Source: Allopseudospirillum japonicum (GTDB lineage: Bacteria; Pseudomonadota; Gammaproteobacteria; Pseudomonadales; Halomonadaceae). Taken from it: 64,000 nt of DNA. The notes beneath the pieces were generated by a model. It saw nothing but the letters and a program-made list of their open reading frames with translations, was not told the origin of the DNA and searched no databases. The position numbers were made by a program, and so were the translations under genes. Location of the stretch: positions 124,001-188,000 of the forward strand of contig NZ_FNYH01000003.1 of NCBI RefSeq assembly GCF_900108915.1, given 5' to 3'. Positions 9,623 to 18,084 of this stretch are shown in pieces; the stretch's first letter is position 1, and every line of letters begins with the position of its first letter.

Positions 9623-9856
9623 AGTTGTCGCCTTCCAAGTTCCTGCTTTATAGCCGACAGAGGCTAACCTAAACGCCACAGACTTCACTTCCCGCGTGCC
9701 CCGCGTGGCTTTCTCGTGCTCTCGCAGCTTGAGTGACACCACACACACTACAGGTCCACACTCTTCTTCCAAGCCCTGCGATACTTCTTGGCCTCGAATC
9801 CGGCAAAGCGCTGCAACTCGAACAGGTTGGGGAGTGATTGATCAAAACTCCCAACC
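9617..9856 (-). pseudogene. tnpB: Decayed TnpB (IS200/IS605 family) C-terminal remnant
   Basis: Translating the - strand from about 9854 gives a zinc-ribbon segment, PTCSSCSALPDSRPRSIAGL then GRRVWTCSVCGV, with the two CxxC pairs and the PDSRPxxIAGLG linker typical of TnpB C-termini. The homology then continues in another frame (about 9772 downward) with EHEKATRGTREVKSVAFRLA and SVGYKAGTWKATTKNPRP, and ends in the GC-rich hairpin at 9597-9616. At least one frameshift is present, the usual HDRD-NAA block after the second CxxC is not seen, and the whole RuvC body is gone. There is no start or function left. In this family the 3' end of tnpB overlaps its guide RNA, so part of an omega-RNA scaffold may survive. 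Assignment is by memory of family motifs. Confidence 0.65.
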
Positions 9857-9896
9857 ACTGGCTGGAAGTTTTTTTATCTGTCGTGTACGAAAAATA

Positions 9897-10718
9897 TTAT
9901 ATTTTAGGTACTCGACATTGAGGTTTTAACCCTTGCAGCTGCGCTTGCTGATACAGGGCTTGTGCTTGCGTTTGCGCTTTTGTCAGCTTGTGAATCCGAG
10001 TGTCATGGCTTGGGTGTGTTGACATAAATTCTAAGGGCGCGCCTTCGGCAGCCGCTGCCATATTATGCCAAAGCTGGATCGCCGCTTGTGGTTGAAAACC
10101 TGCACTAGCCATCAAATCTAAACCCATGGCATCGGCTTCGCTTTCATGGGTGCGACTGTAAGGCAAGACTAGGCCAAATTGTAAACCTAACCCCAAAGCG
10201 CCCAAGATTAACTGACGATCCGTGCTCGATTGGTTAGCACCGATGGCTAAAGTGACCCCAGCCATAGCAGCTTGCCCAGCAACTTGCATAGACATACGCT
10301 CATTGCTGTGCTCTGCAAGGACATGCGCCACCTCATGACCAATCACAGCAGCTAACTGATCTTGATTTTTAGCCACTTTCAGCAAACCCGTATACACGCC
10401 AATTTTGCCGCCTGGGACTGCAAACGCATTAATATCCTCACTCTCAAACACGACCACTTCCCAAGTTTGCTCTTGGTATTGTGCTGGCAACTGAGCCGTG
10501 ATCGCATTAGCAACACAAGCCACATAAGCATTCACTTTTTTATCTGTGTTCACAGGGGTTTGTGTTTTCAACTGTGCAAAAGAATCTGCACCCAGAGTCG
10601 CCATTTGATCACTAGGAAAAAACTTAAGTTGTGAGCGCCCCGTCGGGGAAGTCGCACACCCACCCAGCAAGGTGAGACTTGCGATCAAAGCCAGCATTTT
10701 TACTGTTGGATTGCGCAT
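9897..10718 (-). CDS. M48 family metalloprotease lipoprotein (LoiP/YggG-like)
   Basis: The 273-residue protein begins with a lipoprotein signal and lipobox LLGGC (Cys20), followed by an M48 zinc protease domain. HEVAH at about 127-131 carries two zinc ligands and the catalytic Glu, and SRTHESEADAMGLDLM supplies the third ligand Glu. AFAVPGGKIGVYTGLL is the conserved strand before the active site. Related E. coli proteins are LoiP and YcaL, envelope quality-control proteases. It is last in a run of four - strand genes after a sensor kinase, an Hpt protein and a small ORF; its ribosome site GAGG lies in the tail of that small gene. Substrate unknown. Confidence 0.88.
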   Translation of the reverse strand: MRNPTVKMLALIASLTLLGGCATSPTGRSQLKFFPSDQMATLGADSFAQLKTQTPVNTDKKVNAYVACVANAITAQLPAQYQEQTWEVVVFESEDINAFAVPGGKIGVYTGLLKVAKNQDQLAAVIGHEVAHVLAEHSNERMSMQVAGQAAMAGVTLAIGANQSSTDRQLILGALGLGLQFGLVLPYSRTHESEADAMGLDLMASAGFQPQAAIQLWHNMAAAAEGAPLEFMSTHPSHDTRIHKLTKAQTQAQALYQQAQLQGLKPQCRVPKI

Positions 10719-10722
10719 CGGC

Positions 10723-10998
10723 TTAGGCCTCTTCTAACCAATAATCCAAATCAAGTGCAGGTGGAAGCGGCCATGTTTGCCAACTGGTTAAAATCCAGCG
10801 TTGGCGCTGCTCGCTGGTGGCAATTTGTGCCAGCTGTTGCGGCAGTTGATCTAAGTAAGCCTCGACTTCTGTTTGGCTAAACATCCTGCATACCCATTGC
10901 CAATAAGTATGTTGTCTTAAATGGTGCGGCTGATGTACTAACATGGGCAACAACCAATGCAACAAGCTGATCAACCAGTGCCATTCAACTTCCGTCAA
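10723..10998 (-). CDS. Small Trp-rich protein, unknown function
   Basis: This 91-residue frame fits between the Hpt gene (it starts directly after the Hpt stop, at TTG 10998) and the M48 gene (stop 4 bases before its start). The tight packing in one strand argues that it is a real gene. It has about nine Trp, hydrophobic helix-like N-terminal stretches (WLISLLHWLLPMLV) and an acidic end (LDLDYWLEEA). I do not recognise a family. No clear Shine-Dalgarno sequence precedes the TTG, so translation may be coupled to the upstream stop. It could act in the kinase-Hpt-protease system, but that is inference from position only. Confidence 0.5.
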   Translation of the reverse strand: MTEVEWHWLISLLHWLLPMLVHQPHHLRQHTYWQWVCRMFSQTEVEAYLDQLPQQLAQIATSEQRQRWILTSWQTWPLPPALDLDYWLEEA

Positions 10999-11823
10999 TT
11001 ATTGCGGATTGTCTGGAAGATCAATACCTACACTGGCCTGTGTTGACTGATATAAACCGCTTTCTAAACGATCTGTGACTTTATCGTCTTCTGCATCTAT
11101 GAAAGGTTCGGGAGCAGCTAAGCCAAGCACTTCATCTAATTGGTTGAGGACTTCTTCCAATTGATGATACAGCTGGGTACATTGATGTCGATCTGCTTGG
11201 CCTTCACGACGCAGCTGGGTTTCAATTTCTGCCGCTAATGTACGCACCTGTTCTGCACCAATAGTGGCTGCAGTCCCTTTGAGTGTATGCACCAAGCGCG
11301 TTGCTAACTCAGTTTGTTCTGCATCAAGGGCAATACTCATTTGCTGAGGAAAGTCATAACTTGCATTGACAAAATCTTCCAGCAACAACTTATATAAATC
11401 TTGATTTTCGCCTAGACGTCGCAAAGCACCCTGTGTATCCAGCAGCTGCAAGGCTTCAACCCAGGTTTTGGCAGCAGCTTGCAAGTCACTTGCTTGGTGA
11501 CGTGTATGGGTGCGGATGCGAATATCATTCCCTATTTGGATTTCTTCTTCAGCTTCCTGTGTTTGATGCACTTGCGGCACTTGCACCTGCTCCCACACCA
11601 TTTCTGCTTCTTCTAGATGCTGTGCATCTAATGCCGGCGTATCAATAGCGATTTCCTGTAAGGCTGCATCTAAGTTAGGGAGTTCATGTTCTGCAGGTGC
11701 TGCCACAATATCCGCTTTCGCCACGGACACATCAGTTAATAAGAAGGAGGCATCCATATCCGGTACATTAAACCAAGTTTGCTCGGCACTAGAGGCACTT
11801 TTTTCAGGTTTTTCAACTGGCAT
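10999..11823 (-). CDS. Histidine phosphotransfer (Hpt) domain protein
   Basis: The 274-residue soluble protein has an acidic, low-complexity N-terminus (about 1-115) and a helical Hpt domain (about 122-235). The phosphoacceptor site is LVHTLKGTAATIG, with His179. Hpt domains carry phosphate between receiver domains in multistep phosphorelays. The gene lies 63 bases downstream of a hybrid kinase that ends in two receivers but no Hpt, so this protein is its obvious partner. ATG 11823 has AAGGAG 6 bases upstream. The output regulator is not obvious; a stand-alone response regulator lies at 21.2-22.1 kb, but linkage is only a guess. Confidence 0.88.
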   Translation of the reverse strand: MPVEKPEKSASSAEQTWFNVPDMDASFLLTDVSVAKADIVAAPAEHELPNLDAALQEIAIDTPALDAQHLEEAEMVWEQVQVPQVHQTQEAEEEIQIGNDIRIRTHTRHQASDLQAAAKTWVEALQLLDTQGALRRLGENQDLYKLLLEDFVNASYDFPQQMSIALDAEQTELATRLVHTLKGTAATIGAEQVRTLAAEIETQLRREGQADRHQCTQLYHQLEEVLNQLDEVLGLAAPEPFIDAEDDKVTDRLESGLYQSTQASVGIDLPDNPQ

Positions 11824-11886
11824 ATAGACTCCTTGCGATCAAAATTAGGCTTCCTAGTAGGTCCCCCGATAAAGTGTGCACTCTTG

Positions 11887-14800
11887 CTAGGTCATAAAAT
11901 AGGGGGCTAAATGCTGTAACACTTGTTCGGCCTGTTCAAATTCAAATTGACGCAATTTGCGTTCCACATGCTGTAAAGTGTCCATTACTTCAAGCGGTAA
12001 ATAACCACGACATGCCACTTGTAAGGCTTGCAAGCTTTCTTCTGCCTGCATATCACCTTCTTGAATATGAGTATAGAGCGCCTGATACAGAGGTGCTAAT
12101 TCAGGCGCTTGTGGGGTATTTGCTTCTGGTGAAGCTTGTTCTGCAGACAAGTTTTTAGTTGGAACCTGCTGCGCTTTTGCCGTGGGTGTATCCACTGTAT
12201 GCATCCAAGCTTTCGCTTCCTCTAATAAAGATAAACGTCTTGCTAAGCTCGGTGTTACCGCCTGATGACTGGCTTGCAAAGGTGCAAAGGCTTTTTCTAA
12301 CGCTTGATAAGTTTCCTGAATTTGCGCATCTTGCACAGGCGCTTTAATTGGATGCGCCTCAATTTTATGGCGCAAGCTCACATGCTGCTTTGGCACATTT
12401 TCTTTCGTCGTAAGCTGGGTGCTACTAGCGTCTTGTACGTCTGCAACAGGGGTTTTCACAGACAAATACTTATGCAAAATTAGGTTGAGCGATTGCACAT
12501 CAATTGGTTTGGCTAAGTAGTCATTCATCCCAGCATCAAGACAGCGTTCCCGATCACCCTGTAATGAGTTAGCCGTCAACGCAATAATGGGGAGCTCAGT
12601 TAAAGCTAATTGGGTACGAATACGTCGAGTTGCTGTAATACCATCCATCACCGGCATTTGCATATCCATAAAGACCAGATCAAAGTCTTGGCTTTGGTGT
12701 AAGCGTCCTAAGGCTTCTTGGCCGTTATTACTGACTTCGACGGTCACACCTTTCAGCTCAAGTAGCTCACGAATCACCCTTTGATTGACTTGATTATCTT
12801 CAACTAGTAACACATGACCGTCTAACTTCATCTCTGCTGTCGCAGGTGCTGCTGGTGCCTTCGGCGTATCGCCCGCTTTAAGTACCTTATAACAAAGCAC
12901 ATTCACTAAAGTATCGTATAAGGTGGAAGGCGTCACCGGCTTGGTGAGGGTTGCAGCAAGCTGCAAATCTTGAGTAAATTCATGCAGTTGGTCGCGGCCA
13001 AACGCTGTCATCATCACCACTTTAGGCGCATGAGGCAATTGCAAGATAGCACGCGCGGTGGCAATACCATCCATCCCTAGCAAACGCCAATCCAATAGGA
13101 CCAACTCATAATCATGGCCACTTTGTAGGCGCGCGATTGCATCTTCACCACTCACTAAAGCATCCGCACGCAACTGCCATGCATGCAATTGATGCATCAA
13201 TACTTCACGCGCAGTGGCATTATCATCCACGATTAGCACACGTCTATCATATAAACGGCCATCGATTTCTCTTTGCTGAGGCGCACCCGTTGCCAAGGCT
13301 AAAGGGAGCTCCAATATAAAACTAGACCCTTCTCCCTCAGCACTGCGCACACTAATATCACCGTGCATTAAGCGTGCAAGTTGTCGGCTAATTGCTAACC
13401 CTAAACCTGTGCCGCCAAAACGTCGCGTCGTGGATGAGTCTGCTTGACTAAAAGATTGGAATAAACGCTGTATTTGCGCTTCTGTCATCCCAATGCCGGT
13501 ATCTTGAACTTCACAACGTAAATGTACTTGCTGATCATGATACCCAGGCAAGTGCGTAATCCTTAAGGTGACTTCCCCTTCAGTAGTAAATTTAATGGCA
13601 TTACTAATTAAATTTGTCAGAATTTGCCCTAAACGTAAAGGATCGCCACGAAAACGCCGAGGTAAAGCATCTTCGGTCACTACATTAAATTCGAGATTTT
13701 TTTCCTCTGCACGCAATGCATTGACGGCTAAAATCTGCTCGATCACATCATCTAAACGAAATTCAATTTCCTCTATTGCCATTTGTCCTGCTTCGATTTT
13801 AGAGAAATCGAGAATATCATTAATAATACTGAGCAGAGCGCGTGAGGAACTTTGTATTTTTTCTAAATAATCCTGGACTCGAGTTTCCGTCGCATATTCT
13901 TGCGCTAAATGCGTTAAACCAATAATTGCATTCATAGGGGTACGAATTTCATGGCTCATATTAGCAAGAAAACGGCTTTTCGCTTGATTCGCCGACTCAG
14001 CCATATTTTTAGCCACTTCTAATTCTTCTCGGGTGGCTAAACGCTCTGTAATATCCTCAAAAACAGCCACAGAGCCAATAATTTGGTTGTGTTTATATAG
14101 AGGCACAGCAATTAAAGAAACAGGAAAACTTGTTTGATCTTTGCGTTCAAAAATTTCTTGCTCTGAGCGGTAACTTGCCCCTTGAGTCAAGGATAAATAG
14201 ACAGGGCAATTTTGTAAGGTATTGTTTTCACCCTCACTCGTATGAGGATGGCGATGAATCAGTGAATGCAATTCACGCCCTAATAATTCAGACCGCGTCC
14301 AACCAAGTAAACGCTCCGCTTCTCGATTTAAAAAAGTACAAATCCCTTGTGAGTTAAGTGCATACACTCCTTGCCCCATAGAATCCGTGATACTACTAAG
14401 GAAATGGCTATTTCTTGCTAATTCATCTTCCATCTGTTTGCGATAGGTGATATCTGTGCGAATCGCAATTAACTGGTATTTATTTTCATCCTTACTATCA
14501 GGTAAAGGCACAAAAGTTGCGTATTCCCAATAAATATCTTGGTTAATTTTACGATTTTTAATTACACCATGCCAAACCTTACCTTCGCGCAAGTGTTTAT
14601 GAACCTCTTGATACCTTTCTTTAGATTCATCACACACTAAACTATAAGGCTGGCCCAATAAATCTTCTTGTTTATAGCCACTGATGGCACAGAATAATTC
14701 ATTTGCATAAGTAATTTTCCCTTCACTATCACTCATACTCACAATCGCATGCTGGTCTAAAGCAAACTGGCGATAGTGTAACTCTTGCACTGCTTGGCGC

Positions 14801-15693
14801 AAGCGTGCAGAAACACGGCTTAAATGTAAAACAACAAAAATAACGATCACTAATAACGCAGCTGCCACGGCAAATAAACTTGTACGCGCAAACTCGACTT
14901 TCTTTTCTTGTTGCTGGTAATAATGTAAATATTGACGCGCCATATCATTTAACGCATCTTTTAAAGGGGTTTTATACGCCTGTAATAAACGTTCATCTAT
15001 GATCAGAATATTTGCTAGACGCTGCTTTGCTGCCTGTTCGATTTCTTGTACTTGAGATTGTAAATTTTGCGGTGCTTGTTCACGCAAAGTCCGCCAAGCG
15101 GCTAGATTTAAACTTGCTTCTAATTGTGCTTTTGTTAAGTGTTGATCGGCTGGCAAAATAACGGCACTTTGGATTTCACCTAAGGCTGCTAATAATGGCG
15201 GGTTTTGCTGTGCAAGGCTCAAACGTAAACGATATAATAAATGTTGAAAGGTTTGACTGGACTCACGCTGTCTTAAAGTGCGTACAATTAAATCTTCTAA
15301 CAAAGCATCTTTTTGGGCCAGCAGCATCTTATAATGCTGCCATTGGGTTTCAATGGCCTTTTGCGTCGCAGGCGTTAACGCAGAGACAAAAGCCTCACCG
15401 GCTTGGCGCAGCTCGTCTCTTACGTCATTAAATTCTGCTTCTTTAATTAACATCCCAAAGCGAAATTCTATTGCTTCTTCATTGACTTCAGTAATTAGCT
15501 CACTAATCAAAGAGATTTGCTTTAAGGTAAAAATATGCTCTTGTGCATTAGATTGGCGACTCATCCATAACAAGCCTGCAAGAATGGCTAAAATCAGCAG
15601 AGCAACCAAAATAAGACTGGAGGTTTTAAGGCGTTGCCACCCTCCATTATGGATTGTATTAGGCATGGTCTGCATTTTACTTGTCGTTGCCAC
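11887..15693 (-). CDS. Hybrid sensor histidine kinase with two PAS and two receiver domains
   Basis: The 1268-residue protein has TM1 at about 26-44, a helical periplasmic domain (about 45-270), TM2 at about 272-291, and PAS domains at about 310-420 and 430-552. HisKA follows (NMSHEIRTPMNAIIGL, His581), then HATPase (NLISNAIKFT, VQDTGIGM, FGGTGLGLAI). Receiver 1 (about 817-935, Asp868 in LLDWRLLGMDG) and receiver 2 (about 960-1080, Asp1010 in FMDMQMPVMDG) end in a roughly 190-residue helical tail without an Hpt His motif. The start is GTG 15693 with GAGG 7 bases upstream. It resembles BarA/GacS-like tripartite kinases but the Hpt is encoded by the next gene. The signal is unknown. Confidence 0.92.
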   Translation of the reverse strand: MATTSKMQTMPNTIHNGGWQRLKTSSLILVALLILAILAGLLWMSRQSNAQEHIFTLKQISLISELITEVNEEAIEFRFGMLIKEAEFNDVRDELRQAGEAFVSALTPATQKAIETQWQHYKMLLAQKDALLEDLIVRTLRQRESSQTFQHLLYRLRLSLAQQNPPLLAALGEIQSAVILPADQHLTKAQLEASLNLAAWRTLREQAPQNLQSQVQEIEQAAKQRLANILIIDERLLQAYKTPLKDALNDMARQYLHYYQQQEKKVEFARTSLFAVAAALLVIVIFVVLHLSRVSARLRQAVQELHYRQFALDQHAIVSMSDSEGKITYANELFCAISGYKQEDLLGQPYSLVCDESKERYQEVHKHLREGKVWHGVIKNRKINQDIYWEYATFVPLPDSKDENKYQLIAIRTDITYRKQMEDELARNSHFLSSITDSMGQGVYALNSQGICTFLNREAERLLGWTRSELLGRELHSLIHRHPHTSEGENNTLQNCPVYLSLTQGASYRSEQEIFERKDQTSFPVSLIAVPLYKHNQIIGSVAVFEDITERLATREELEVAKNMAESANQAKSRFLANMSHEIRTPMNAIIGLTHLAQEYATETRVQDYLEKIQSSSRALLSIINDILDFSKIEAGQMAIEEIEFRLDDVIEQILAVNALRAEEKNLEFNVVTEDALPRRFRGDPLRLGQILTNLISNAIKFTTEGEVTLRITHLPGYHDQQVHLRCEVQDTGIGMTEAQIQRLFQSFSQADSSTTRRFGGTGLGLAISRQLARLMHGDISVRSAEGEGSSFILELPLALATGAPQQREIDGRLYDRRVLIVDDNATAREVLMHQLHAWQLRADALVSGEDAIARLQSGHDYELVLLDWRLLGMDGIATARAILQLPHAPKVVMMTAFGRDQLHEFTQDLQLAATLTKPVTPSTLYDTLVNVLCYKVLKAGDTPKAPAAPATAEMKLDGHVLLVEDNQVNQRVIRELLELKGVTVEVSNNGQEALGRLHQSQDFDLVFMDMQMPVMDGITATRRIRTQLALTELPIIALTANSLQGDRERCLDAGMNDYLAKPIDVQSLNLILHKYLSVKTPVADVQDASSTQLTTKENVPKQHVSLRHKIEAHPIKAPVQDAQIQETYQALEKAFAPLQASHQAVTPSLARRLSLLEEAKAWMHTVDTPTAKAQQVPTKNLSAEQASPEANTPQAPELAPLYQALYTHIQEGDMQAEESLQALQVACRGYLPLEVMDTLQHVERKLRQFEFEQAEQVLQHLAPYFMT

Positions 15694-15819
15694 ATCTATA
15701 CCTCATCAAGCCAGCTTTGTGGATACACAATATCACAATTCAAGGGCATTAAAGCATAACCGCAAACAAATTAAGCACAACTTCCCCAGGAGTCTCCTTG
15801 ATAAAACCAACACACGCAA

Positions 15820-15850
15820 AAAAGCCCCACGCATTTGCATGGGGCTTTTT
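15820..15850 (-). terminator. Terminator of the tRNA-Ser/Arg transcript
   Basis: On the - strand, GCCCCATGC and GCGTGGGGC (15837-15845 and 15824-15832, one G-U pair) form a 9-bp stem with a 4-base loop, followed by a TTTTTT run. It begins 15 bases after the second tRNA-Arg. A run of T also follows the stem on the + strand, so it may work both ways. Confidence 0.85.
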
Positions 15851-15859
15851 TATCAAACT

Positions 15860-15936
15860 TGGCGCGCTCGGGAGGATTCGAACCTCCGACCGCCTGGTTC
15901 GTAGCCAGGTACTCTATCCAGCTGAGCTACGAGCGC
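15860..15936 (-). tRNA. tRNA-Arg(ACG), distal copy
   Basis: A complete 77-base cloverleaf: acceptor GCGCTCG/CGAGCGC, D arm TAGCTCAGCTGGATAGAG, anticodon stem CCTGG-CCAGG with loop CTACGAA (anticodon ACG), and T arm with GGTTCGAATCC. Discriminator G and an encoded CCA end at 15860. ACG is read as ICG after deamination and decodes CGU, CGC and CGA. It is identical in sequence to the copy at 15995-16071. Confidence 0.97.
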
Positions 15937-15994
15937 GTACCGGGTGTTGCTTAATTGTCAATCAAAGATGCAGAGTAGGCATCTTCTGCTTAAG

Positions 15995-16071
15995 TGGCGC
16001 GCTCGGGAGGATTCGAACCTCCGACCGCCTGGTTCGTAGCCAGGTACTCTATCCAGCTGAGCTACGAGCGC
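15995..16071 (-). tRNA. tRNA-Arg(ACG), proximal copy
   Basis: Second 77-base copy, identical to the distal one, with the same anticodon loop CTACGAA, discriminator G and encoded CCA. It lies 13 bases after tRNA-Ser and 58 before the other copy. A csrA-serV-argV type cluster is known from E. coli, so this arrangement is ancestral rather than a recent insertion. Confidence 0.97.
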
Positions 16072-16084
16072 ACACTCAAGGGTG

Positions 16085-16177
16085 TGGCGGAGAGAGAGGG
16101 ATTCGAACCCTCGATAGGGGTATAAGCCCTATACTCCCTTAGCAGGGGAGCGCCTTCAGCCACTCGGCCACCTCTCC
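16085..16177 (-). tRNA. tRNA-Ser(GCT)
   Basis: A 93-base class II tRNA: acceptor GGAGAGG/TCTCTCC, D arm with GGCCGAGTGGCTGAAGG, anticodon loop CTGCTAA (anticodon GCT, decoding AGC and AGU), a long variable arm, and T arm GGGTTCGAATCCC. CCA is encoded at 16087-16085. It is first in the tRNA transcript, downstream of csrA on the same strand. Confidence 0.97.
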
Positions 16178-16191
16178 TCGACACGGCGCAT

Positions 16192-16219
16192 ACTATAGCA
16201 TAAAAAATTCTAATGTCCA
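16192..16219 (-). promoter_or_regulatory. Sigma-70 promoter of the tRNA-Ser/Arg operon
   Basis: On the - strand, TGGACA (16219-16214) and TATAGT (16197-16192) are separated by 16 bases and followed by a GC-rich discriminator (GCGCC). Transcription would start near 16185, about 8 bases before the tRNA-Ser 5' end. GC-rich discriminators are typical of stringently controlled stable RNA promoters. Confidence 0.65.
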
Positions 16220-16253
16220 CAGGGGGAACTAGATTTTTTTACAAGAAGCTCGC

Positions 16254-16460
16254 TTAATAATCTGATTTAGCTTCTTGTGCCGCGAGATTAGCCTCTTTCT
16301 CCCTTTGAATACGCTGATAAATTTCTTCCCTATGCACGGCAACTTCCTTCGGGGCGTTCACACCAATACGTACTTGGTTACCTTTTACACCAAGGACAGT
16401 GACGGTTACATCATCACCGACCATCAAGGTTTCGCCCACGCGGCGCGTCAAAATTAGCAT
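16254..16460 (-). CDS. csrA: Carbon storage regulator CsrA
   Basis: CsrA is a dimeric RNA-binding regulator that blocks or activates translation at GGA motifs in leaders. The 68-residue protein shows [33 protein letters not shown] and AVHREEI with the RNA-contacting Leu4 and Arg44. ATG 16460 has AAGGAG 8 bases upstream, which includes a GGA that could serve autoregulation. Downstream lie tRNA-Ser and tRNA-Arg as in E. coli, while alaS, its usual upstream neighbour, is replaced by the malic enzyme gene. Confidence 0.97.
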   Translation of the reverse strand: MLILTRRVGETLMVGDDVTVTVLGVKGNQVRIGVNAPKEVAVHREEIYQRIQREKEANLAAQEAKSDY

Positions 16461-16680
16461 GCTTTGTGCTCCTTTTTGTCTAACACACTACTGCAGATCA
16501 CAGTAGCAGAGGTACAGATTTATATCCATGATAAGGTTATCGACATCCAGAGGATTCGCTTCACTTATATCTTGTTTTCCATGCTTTTAATTTGCGTTAG
16601 CGCAATAAAAACCGGATGTTACTGAAAATCCTAGCACAAGGCTTAAGTATAAATACAGACATTTAACACAAGATAGTGCA

Positions 16681-16726
16681 GCTTAAACGCAACAAAGTCT
16701 AGGATCTGCCTAGACTTTGTTTAAGC
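16681..16726 (-). terminator. Long dyad between the malic enzyme gene and csrA
   Basis: AACAAAGTCTAGG (16691-16703) and CCTAGACTTTGTT (16709-16721) form a perfect 13-bp stem with a 5-base loop, and GCTTA/TAAGC outside it can extend the pairing past a 5-base bulge. It lies 90 bases downstream of the malic enzyme stop and probably ends that transcript, although the T tract is weak. The rest of the 355-base gap (16461-16815) is AT-rich, likely holds the csrA promoter, and shows no other gene. Confidence 0.6.
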
Positions 16727-16815
16727 AATAAGGCAAGGGTTAGCACCTTATTATCGGCTTTAGCAACCCAGATAGAGGTAGGCTAAAGGAATCAAGCGAT
16801 TGTGTCTCAAGATGC

Positions 16816-18084
16816 TTAGCCGTAAACCTCTTCAATCGAGGTAAGCGGATAATGCTGTGGATAAGGTAAACGCGCAACACCTGAATCCACCGCAGCTTGA
16901 GCGACTGCTGCAGAGATAGCGCCAAGCAAACGCGGATCTGTTGGCTTAGGAATAATATACTCACGGCCGAACTCGAGCGCTTCTAACTCATACGCGGTGA
17001 GTACTTCTGCAGGGACAGGCTGTTTTGCCAAATCTTTTAATGCATTTACCGCAGCAACCTTCATTTCTTCGTTAATACGCTTAGCACGTACGTCTAAGGC
17101 ACCACGGAAAATAAAGGGGAAGCCAAGCACGTTATTGACTTGATTTGGATAATCCGAACGACCTGTCGCCATAATCACATCGGAACGGGTTTCGCGTGCC
17201 AAAGCAGGGGAAATTTCGGGATCAGGGTTAGAGCAAGCAAATACGACCGGATTCGCCGCCATTTTCTTTAATTGCTCAGCACTGAGAAGATTTGGCCCAG
17301 ACAAACCAATAAAGACATCCGCACCTTCAACCGCATCATCCAAAGTACGCTTGTTAGTCTCATTAGCGAACATGGCTTTGTATTGGTTGAGGTCCTCGCG
17401 ACCTGTATGGATCACGCCTTTACGATCTAGCATATAGATGTTTTCGGTTTTCGCACCACAAGCAACCAAAAGCTTCATACAAGCAATCGCCGCAGCACCT
17501 GCACCTAGACAAACGATTTTTGCGTCCTGAATTTGCTTCTGTGCTAATTCAAGCGCATTAATCAGGCCCGCTGCAGTCACAATCGCAGTGCCGTGTTGAT
17601 CATCATGGAAAATTGGAATATCGCACTGTTCAATTAAGATGCGCTCGATTTCAAAACATTCAGGCGCTTTAATATCTTCCAGATTGATGCCACCAAAGGT
17701 GTCTGCGATACGTGCTACTGTATCAATAAAGGCTTGTGGGCTTTCTGCATTCACTTCTAAATCGACCGAGTTAATTCCAGCAAAACGCTTGAATAACAAG
17801 CTTTTACCTTCCATAACAGGCTTAGAAGCCAAGGGGCCTAAGTTACCTAGACCTAGGATGGCAGACCCATCAGAAATCACCGCAACCAGATTGCCCTTTC
17901 CTGTGTATTTGTAGGCATTTTCTGGGTCTTTAGCGATTTCACGTACAGGTTCAGCAACCCCTGGGCTATAAGCTAAGGCAAGATGCTTGGCCGTTTCCGC
18001 AGGTTTAGAAATTTCAATGCTCAATTTACCTGGAATTGGCAGGGCGTGATAATCCAAAGCAGCCTGTTTCATATCATTTGACAT
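16816..18084 (-). CDS. maeB: NAD(P)-dependent malic enzyme, short form
   Basis: The enzyme decarboxylates malate to pyruvate, producing NAD(P)H. At 422 residues it is the short form found in Pseudomonas, without the C-terminal phosphotransacetylase-like domain of E. coli MaeB (about 760 residues). Seen in order: the N-terminal malic domain with LALAYSPGVAEPV, the metal site FHDDQHGTAIVTAAGLINAL (Asp-Asp), the nucleotide-binding IVCLGAGAAAIACMKLL, and the late VFACSNPDPEI. The coenzyme preference cannot be read safely. ATG 18084 has only a weak ribosome site. It lies near rpmE and priA as in Pseudomonas. Confidence 0.93.
   Translation of the reverse strand: MSNDMKQAALDYHALPIPGKLSIEISKPAETAKHLALAYSPGVAEPVREIAKDPENAYKYTGKGNLVAVISDGSAILGLGNLGPLASKPVMEGKSLLFKRFAGINSVDLEVNAESPQAFIDTVARIADTFGGINLEDIKAPECFEIERILIEQCDIPIFHDDQHGTAIVTAAGLINALELAQKQIQDAKIVCLGAGAAAIACMKLLVACGAKTENIYMLDRKGVIHTGREDLNQYKAMFANETNKRTLDDAVEGADVFIGLSGPNLLSAEQLKKMAANPVVFACSNPDPEISPALARETRSDVIMATGRSDYPNQVNNVLGFPFIFRGALDVRAKRINEEMKVAAVNALKDLAKQPVPAEVLTAYELEALEFGREYIIPKPTDPRLLGAISAAVAQAAVDSGVARLPYPQHYPLTSIEEVYG

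Noticed and set aside
9359..9772. 137-codon - strand frame reaching into rpoS
   Set aside because: Only its first half, outside rpoS, resembles a TnpB tail. The part antisense to rpoS is open by chance.
15798..16142. + strand frame spanning the tRNA genes with a duplicated segment
   Set aside because: The apparent protein duplication is the two identical tRNA-Arg genes translated antisense.
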